Positions 6,291 to 9,921 of a stretch of DNA of 9,921 nucleotides are shown in pieces. This DNA comes from Acidobacteriaceae bacterium. Lineage in GTDB: Bacteria > Acidobacteriota > Terriglobia > Terriglobales > Acidobacteriaceae. Location: positions 7,402 to 17,322 of the forward strand of contig PMCH01000160.1 in the NCBI GenBank assembly GCA_003154055.1, in the 5' to 3' direction. Below the pieces are notes generated by a model. The model did not search any database. It was not told the origin of the DNA and saw only the letters and a program-made list of their open reading frames with translations. Position 1 is the stretch's first letter; each line of letters starts with the position of its first letter. The translations under genes and the position numbers were made by a program.

Positions 6291-8015
6291 ATGAGCCCTG
6301 TGAATCCACTTAGCGAAGCCGCGCCCAAGCCGTCGCCAGAGCCGACCGGCGCCTCGAATTTCATCCGCGACATCATCATCGAAGACCTGAAGACCAAGAA
6401 GTACGGCGACGCCGTCATTCAGACGCGGTTTCCTCCCGAGCCGAATGGCTACCTGCACATCGGGCATGCCAAGGCCATCTGCCTCGACTTTGGACTGGCC
6501 GACGAGTTCGGAGGCAAGACTAATCTGCGCTTCGACGACACCAACCCCGAGAAGGAAGAGCAGGAGTATGTCGACTCGATCATGAAGGACGTCCGCTGGC
6601 TGGGATTCGAGTGGGACGGCCTGTACTACGCTTCGGACTACTTCGACCAGCTCTATGAATGGGCAGTCAAGCTCATCAAGGACGGCAAGGCATATGTTGA
6701 CGACCTGACCGCTGACGAGATCCGCAAGTATCGTGGAACGCTCACGGAACCGGGCAAGGACAGCCCGTATCGCAACCGGCCAGTTGCGGAGAATCTCGAC
6801 CTGTTCGAACGCATGCGGAAGGGCGAGTTTCCGGACGGCACGCGGGTGCTGCGGGCAAAGATCGACATGAGTTCACCGAACCTGAATATGCGCGATCCGG
6901 TCATGTACCGCATCCTGCACGCCGAGCATCACCGCACCGGGGACAAGTGGTGCATCTATCCGATGTACGACTACGCCCACGGGCAGTCCGATTCGACCGA
7001 GCGCGTGACTCACTCCATGTGCACGCTGGAGTTCGAAGATCACCGGCCGCTTTACAACTGGTTCATCCAGCAGCTCGGCATCTTCCCATCGCAGCAGATG
7101 GAATTTGACCGCCTCAGCCTGACTTACACGCTGCTGAGCAAGCGCAAGCTGCTCAAACTGGTGCAGGAGAAACACGTCAGCGGCTGGGATGATCCCCGCA
7201 TGCCGACGCTCTCCGGCATCCGGCGGCGGGGGTTCACTTCGGAGGCAATCCGTAATTTTTGCGGGGCTATCGGGGTCTCGAAGACCAACGGCACGCTCGA
7301 ACTGGCGATGCTGGAGTACTTCGTCCGCGAAGACCTGAACAAGCGCACACCTCGCGTAATGGGAGTGCTCCGGCCGCTGAAGGTCGTGATCGACAACTAC
7401 CCGGAGAACCAATCCGAAGAGGTGGAAGCGGTCAATAATCCCGAGGATGAAAGCGCCGGAAAGCGCAAGGTGCCGTTCTCGAAAGTGCTCTACATCGAGC
7501 AGGACGATTTCCGCGAAGATCCGCCCAAGCAGTATTACCGGCTCTCGCCTGGGCGCGAGGTGCGGCTGCGCTATGGCTACTTCATTACGGCGAAGAGCGT
7601 GGTGAAGAACGAAAAGGGTGAAGTGGTCGAGGTGCACTGCACGTACGACCCGGCCACGCGCGGCGGTAATGCTCCGGACGGGCGCAAGGTGAAGTCCACC
7701 ATCCACTGGGTTTCAGCGGCGCACGCCGTTGATGCCGAGGTGCGGCTCTATGACAAGCTCTTCACCAAGGAAGATCCCAACCAGGTGGAAGAAGGACAGG
7801 AAGTCACGGCCAATCTGAATCCGCAGTCTCTGGAAGTGGTCCCCCAGGCAAAGGTCGAGCCTTCACTGGCGAATGCGGCGGTTGAGAGCCGTTATCAATT
7901 CGAGCGGCTGGGGTACTTCTGCGTGGACCCGGAGTCTCAACCAGGGCAGCTAGTCTTCAACCGCACCGTGGCGCTGAAGGATACGTGGGCGAAGATCGAG
8001 AAGAGAGCGGGTTGA
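6291..8015 (+). CDS. glnS: Glutaminyl-tRNA synthetase
   Basis: A class I synthetase of 574 aa (E. coli GlnS is about 553) that attaches glutamine directly to tRNA-Gln in the cytoplasm. The catalytic core opens with TRFPPEPNGYLHIGHAKA, holding HIGH at 56-59. The KMSKS-type motif is LLSKR (281-285) within LTYTLLSKRKL. Other GlnS hallmarks are RFDDTNPEKEEQEYVDSI, MYDYAHGQSDSTERVTHSMCTLEFEDHRPLYNWF and HVSGWDDPRMPTLSGIRRRG. The C-terminal 200 residues form the two beta-barrel anticodon-binding domains, including FSKVLYIEQDDF and TIHWVSAAHA. The first 22 residues are a Pro/Ala/Ser-rich extension outside the conserved fold. An ATG at 6280 is out of frame, so 6291 is the first usable ATG near the promoter. 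With GlnS present, the indirect route through misacylated Glu-tRNA-Gln and GatCAB is not required for glutamine coding. Confidence 0.98.
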   Translation: MSPVNPLSEAAPKPSPEPTGASNFIRDIIIEDLKTKKYGDAVIQTRFPPEPNGYLHIGHAKAICLDFGLADEFGGKTNLRFDDTNPEKEEQEYVDSIMKDVRWLGFEWDGLYYASDYFDQLYEWAVKLIKDGKAYVDDLTADEIRKYRGTLTEPGKDSPYRNRPVAENLDLFERMRKGEFPDGTRVLRAKIDMSSPNLNMRDPVMYRILHAEHHRTGDKWCIYPMYDYAHGQSDSTERVTHSMCTLEFEDHRPLYNWFIQQLGIFPSQQMEFDRLSLTYTLLSKRKLLKLVQEKHVSGWDDPRMPTLSGIRRRGFTSEAIRNFCGAIGVSKTNGTLELAMLEYFVREDLNKRTPRVMGVLRPLKVVIDNYPENQSEEVEAVNNPEDESAGKRKVPFSKVLYIEQDDFREDPPKQYYRLSPGREVRLRYGYFITAKSVVKNEKGEVVEVHCTYDPATRGGNAPDGRKVKSTIHWVSAAHAVDAEVRLYDKLFTKEDPNQVEEGQEVTANLNPQSLEVVPQAKVEPSLANAAVESRYQFERLGYFCVDPESQPGQLVFNRTVALKDTWAKIEKRAG

Positions 8016-8017
8016 CG

Positions 8018-8078
8018 GCCCGGACCCGAGGCAAGCTCGGTCTTGGCTTGCTGCCTGACTGCCGGGCTTACGCTTTTT
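8018..8078 (+). terminator. Possible intrinsic terminator of glnS
   Basis: Just after the glnS stop an outer stem GCCCGG (8018-8023) / CCGGGC (8062-8067) encloses an inner stem GCAAGC (8031-8036) / GCTTGC (8046-8051). A run of six T follows at 8073-8078, 6 nt beyond the stem. The T-run falls inside the 3' end of the convergent CZB gene, as is common between tail-to-tail genes. The interruptions in the stem and the gap before the T-run make this only moderately convincing. Confidence 0.4.
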
Positions 8079-8412
8079 TCTTCATCGTGGCGATGGCCAT
8101 CACAACGGCAGCCGAAGCGGCTCCAAACTTACTGTGCGGACCAATATCTTCCTCGGTTAGTTTTTGGCCAGAGTCAACCTTCTGGATGACCTCCGCAGCC
8201 GCTTGATGGAAATTGGTGTGCTCAACCTGCAAAGTTGAGAATTCCACCATGGCTGCAAACTTGCGCCCTTCTCCCGCAATCCACTTCCCCAATTCGCACT
8301 TGTTGGTGGCTCTAACCTCAGAGGCCTTCAGGCTATGGTCCGGCGCTGCTACGTAGGCGGCGAGTTTCCGTTTCCAAGTGGCGTGTGCGGCAATCGCCTG
8401 ATTGAAGTTCAT
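8068..8412 (-). CDS. Stand-alone CZB (chemoreceptor zinc-binding) domain protein
   Basis: A 114-aa soluble protein with no signal peptide or membrane segment. It matches the CZB domain (PF13682 family) along its whole length: His10 in HATWK, Cys39 in KCELGKWI, and His65 and His69 in VEHTNFH. The spacing (29, 26, 4) closely matches the 3-His/1-Cys zinc site known from E. coli DgcZ (about 30, 27, 4). In known proteins CZB is fused to chemoreceptors or to diguanylate cyclases such as DgcZ, sensing zinc or, through the reactive Cys, hypochlorous acid. Here it stands alone, so it may act by binding a partner protein; that is inference. The Shine-Dalgarno is a GGGGGAAGG stretch at 8419-8427. It lies downstream of the cytochrome c gene on the same strand, but a terminator separates them, so it probably has its own promoter; I could not find a convincing one in 8413-8565. 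Confidence 0.88.
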   Translation of the reverse strand: MNFNQAIAAHATWKRKLAAYVAAPDHSLKASEVRATNKCELGKWIAGEGRKFAAMVEFSTLQVEHTNFHQAAAEVIQKVDSGQKLTEEDIGPHSKFGAASAAVVMAIATMKKKA

Positions 8413-8566
8413 TCCCGGCCTTCCCCCGCCGACCCGGCCACAACCGGTTTCCGGTTTTCAGCTTGCGACTCGGCGGAACTATGGCGCTGTAGGATTCAAT
8501 CGACAGAAGATGTGGGGAACTTGAGCACCAGGGCAGGTCTCATAGGCTATCCTTGGACGATTCCCC

Positions 8567-8600
8567 AAAAACAAAACGGCTGGGACGAATCCCAGCCGTT
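8567..8600 (-). terminator. Intrinsic terminator of the cytochrome c gene
   Basis: A perfect 11-bp stem, AACGGCTGGGA (8575-8585) and TCCCAGCCGTT (8590-8600), closes a 4-nt loop. Read on the minus strand it is followed by the T-rich tract TTTTGTTTTT. It lies 24 bp after the cytochrome stop codon and is a textbook rho-independent terminator that separates this gene from the CZB gene downstream. Confidence 0.88.
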
Positions 8601-8624
8601 CTTGGGGGGAAGCGCTCGCACACC

Positions 8625-8945
8625 CTACTTCTTGAGTGAGCGGATAAATTTCACGACTTCGCCAACCTGCTCTTTAGTGAGCTTGCCATCATAGGCGGGC
8701 ATTTTACCTTTGCCCTTGGTGATGATGGTGGTGAGCTCGTCGTCGGTCTGCTTCTGGACATCGGCCGAACCCATGTCGCGCACCTTCATGCTCTGACCAA
8801 GTTTGCTGTCGCCGGCGCCGGTTGCCCCGTGGCACATGGCGCATTTTGCCTTGAAGGTATCGCCGCCTGCGTCCGCGAAGGTATAAGTGGAAAAGACCAG
8901 AGCGACCGCGAGTGCCAGCAAGGATACTTTAAGAAGATTCTTCAT
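8625..8945 (-). CDS. Periplasmic monohaem cytochrome c (class I type)
   Basis: A 106-aa protein. The ATG at 8943-8945 is chosen because it begins a clean signal peptide (MKNLLKVSLLALAVALVFSTYTFA, cut near residue 24) and AGGAG lies 10 nt upstream; an upstream GTG at 8984 would add 13 charged residues before it. The mature protein has one haem-attachment motif, CAMCH (35-39). Met82 in GKMPAY is the likely sixth iron ligand, and a C-terminal helix (KEQVGEVVKFIRSLKK) is typical of small class I cytochromes. It would carry single electrons in the periplasm; the redox partner is not shown by the context. Haem attachment needs a cytochrome c maturation system, which is not in the window. It is transcribed alone and ends at the terminator at 8567-8600. 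Confidence 0.93.
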   Translation of the reverse strand: MKNLLKVSLLALAVALVFSTYTFADAGGDTFKAKCAMCHGATGAGDSKLGQSMKVRDMGSADVQKQTDDELTTIITKGKGKMPAYDGKLTKEQVGEVVKFIRSLKK

Positions 8946-9409
8946 TGATCCGTTTCTCCTGAATAAGTAAGTGACCGCGCCCACTGTGGGGACTGTGCAA
9001 CCTCTCGAACACCTGCTGTCCGTACGCCGCGACTGCCTATAGAGAGTAAGATGCAGTCCTCGATGCCGGAGTGCACGGCAGCGAAAGATACCATAAAAGC
9101 AGCGACTTACGCATTTCGTTTTTTGGGGGGAGAGGCGGTTGCAAACCCCCTCGGTTTCGTCCGTGCAGTCCGGCGGGAAGGCGGCGCCTCCATTCGCCCA
9201 CGAAATTCTGCTGGCGAACTCGACCTCGGGTCAAAAGCCGCCGATGCCGGGGGCATATTCCGCACCAAGGGACCATTCCAGTGGTGTTGTAAAAAGCAAC
9301 ATCAGGACTAACCATCTCTGCTTCAGAATCTTGCGAACAACTTCAACGCACCTGGAGTTTGGCATCGCTGGTGCGTATACACCTCAGAGTTCATTCAGGG
9401 AGCGTGTCT
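8946..9409. other. Gene-free stretch between the divergent cytochrome c and hemA genes
   Basis: No open frame in this 464-bp region has coding character. It should hold the promoters of both flanking genes. On the minus strand CTCTATAGG near 9040-9050 is a weak -10 candidate for the cytochrome gene. A GGGGG / CCCCC inverted repeat spans about 9126-9149, ATGCC-GGG-GGCAT forms a small hairpin near 9243-9256, and TGTTG / CAACA flank an A-rich loop near 9284-9302. None amounts to a recognised RNA gene or terminator. It may contain the remains of a dispersed intergenic element, but this cannot be tested from one copy. Confidence 0.5.
9376..9381 (+). promoter_or_regulatory. Possible -10 box of hemA
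   Basis: TATACA (5/6 match to TATAAT) lies 28 nt before the GTG start at 9410 and would give a leader of about 20 nt containing the AGGGAG Shine-Dalgarno. No good -35 lies at standard spacing; TTGGCA at 9359-9364 is only 11 bp away. Confidence 0.28.
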
Positions 9410-9921
9410 GTGGAACCGACCTTGGCCGTGATCGGAGTGAATCACCGCACAGCGACGGTCGAAGTGCGCGAGCGCTTCTGGATGAACGAAGAACGGCGGA
9501 CCGCAGCCCTGTCGGAACTGTTGCGCGGCGAAGGCATCGAAGAGGTTCTCGTCTTTTCGACCTGTAACCGCACCGAGTTCGTGGTCTGGGGTGATGCGAC
9601 GCTGGCGTCCAATTCGGTGCTGCGCTTTTTGACCTCCCGGTACGGCCTGACGCTCTGCGAGTGGAAAAGCTTCTATCGCCTGCTGGGTGAGCAGGCGCTG
9701 GCTCATGCGTTCCGCGTAAGTTGCGGGCTCGATGCGATGCGCATTGGGGAGGGCCAAATTGCCCGCAAGGTGAATGCGGCATGGCAGCAAGCGCGGGCGG
9801 CGGGCAGCACGGGGCCCTGTCTGGACGCAATCCTGCGAAAAGCTCTGGCCGTCCGGCGGCGCGTGCGCAAGGAGACGGCGATTGCGACCTGCTTCGTTTC
9901 CGCGCCGCGCGCGGCGGTGGA
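9410..9921 (+). CDS. hemA: Glutamyl-tRNA reductase (partial, N-terminal part)
   Basis: The frame runs off the right edge after 170 codons, about 40% of the usual length near 420 aa. The enzyme reduces Glu-tRNA(Glu) to glutamate-1-semialdehyde with NADPH, the first committed step of C5 tetrapyrrole (haem) synthesis. The N-terminal signature GVNHRTATVEVRERF (9-23) and the catalytic cysteine Cys52 in FSTCNRTE are clear. HAFRVSCGLDAMRIGEGQI (99-117) aligns with the family's H-F-R-V-x-SGLDSM-x-x-GE-x-QI region, and VRRRVRKETAI begins the linker to the NADPH-binding domain. GTG at 9410 is preferred because AGGGAG (9397-9402) lies 7 nt upstream; a GTG at 9404 is too close to it. GEGQI in place of the common GEPQI, and ETAIATCFVSAPRAAV in place of the more usual ETAIGxxxVSVxxAAV, are somewhat divergent. 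Confidence 0.95.
   Translation, partial: MEPTLAVIGVNHRTATVEVRERFWMNEERRTAALSELLRGEGIEEVLVFSTCNRTEFVVWGDATLASNSVLRFLTSRYGLTLCEWKSFYRLLGEQALAHAFRVSCGLDAMRIGEGQIARKVNAAWQQARAAGSTGPCLDAILRKALAVRRRVRKETAIATCFVSAPRAAV

Noticed and set aside
6873..7706. A 277-codon minus-strand open frame opposite glnS
   Set aside because: Shadow of glnS; rich in His/Arg with no motif.
8946..8984. GTG at 8984 as an earlier start for the cytochrome
   Set aside because: It would put 13 residues, several charged, ahead of a well-formed signal peptide, and the AGGAG site fits the ATG at 8945.

Overview
The window is GC-rich and densely coded. It looks like a chromosomal segment from an Acidobacteriota (Terriglobia/Koribacter-like) bacterium. 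This is an inference from the style of the proteins: a GltX without the zinc cysteines together with a separate GlnS, a membrane multi-GAF GGDEF protein, a GH27 enzyme beside a small secreted protein, and TATAAT-type -10 boxes almost touching start codons. No database search was possible. I see no CRISPR array, tRNA, rRNA, transposase or phage gene.

Left part (1-2270, minus strand): the first 756 residues of a large membrane sensor with seven predicted membrane helices, three GAF-like domains and the opening of a GGDEF (diguanylate cyclase) domain, cut by the window edge. A 290-bp divergent intergenic region, with a clear dyad at 2463-2489, separates it from gltX.

Middle (2561-8015, plus strand): gltX (glutamyl-tRNA synthetase), a small secreted protein of unknown function, a secreted GH27 glycoside hydrolase of the alpha-galactosidase superfamily, and glnS (glutaminyl-tRNA synthetase). 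The two synthetase genes appear to have near-leaderless promoters and no Shine-Dalgarno sequence. The two secreted-protein genes have strong Shine-Dalgarno sequences and may be cotranscribed. A REP-like pair of short palindromes lies between the GH27 gene and glnS.

Right part (8068-9921): two small minus-strand genes, a stand-alone CZB (chemoreceptor zinc-binding) protein and a periplasmic monohaem cytochrome c with a textbook intrinsic terminator. A 464-bp non-coding stretch follows, then the 5' part of hemA (glutamyl-tRNA reductase) on the plus strand, cut by the window edge. GltX makes the Glu-tRNA that HemA uses as substrate, so charged tRNA-Glu links both ends of the window metabolically, though not as an operon.

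Most of the window is ordinary housekeeping. The least conventional items are the GH27 enzyme with an altered active-site motif and its small secreted neighbour, the free-standing CZB protein, and the shared leaderless layout of the two synthetase genes. I did not find a convincing, wholly new multi-gene system.
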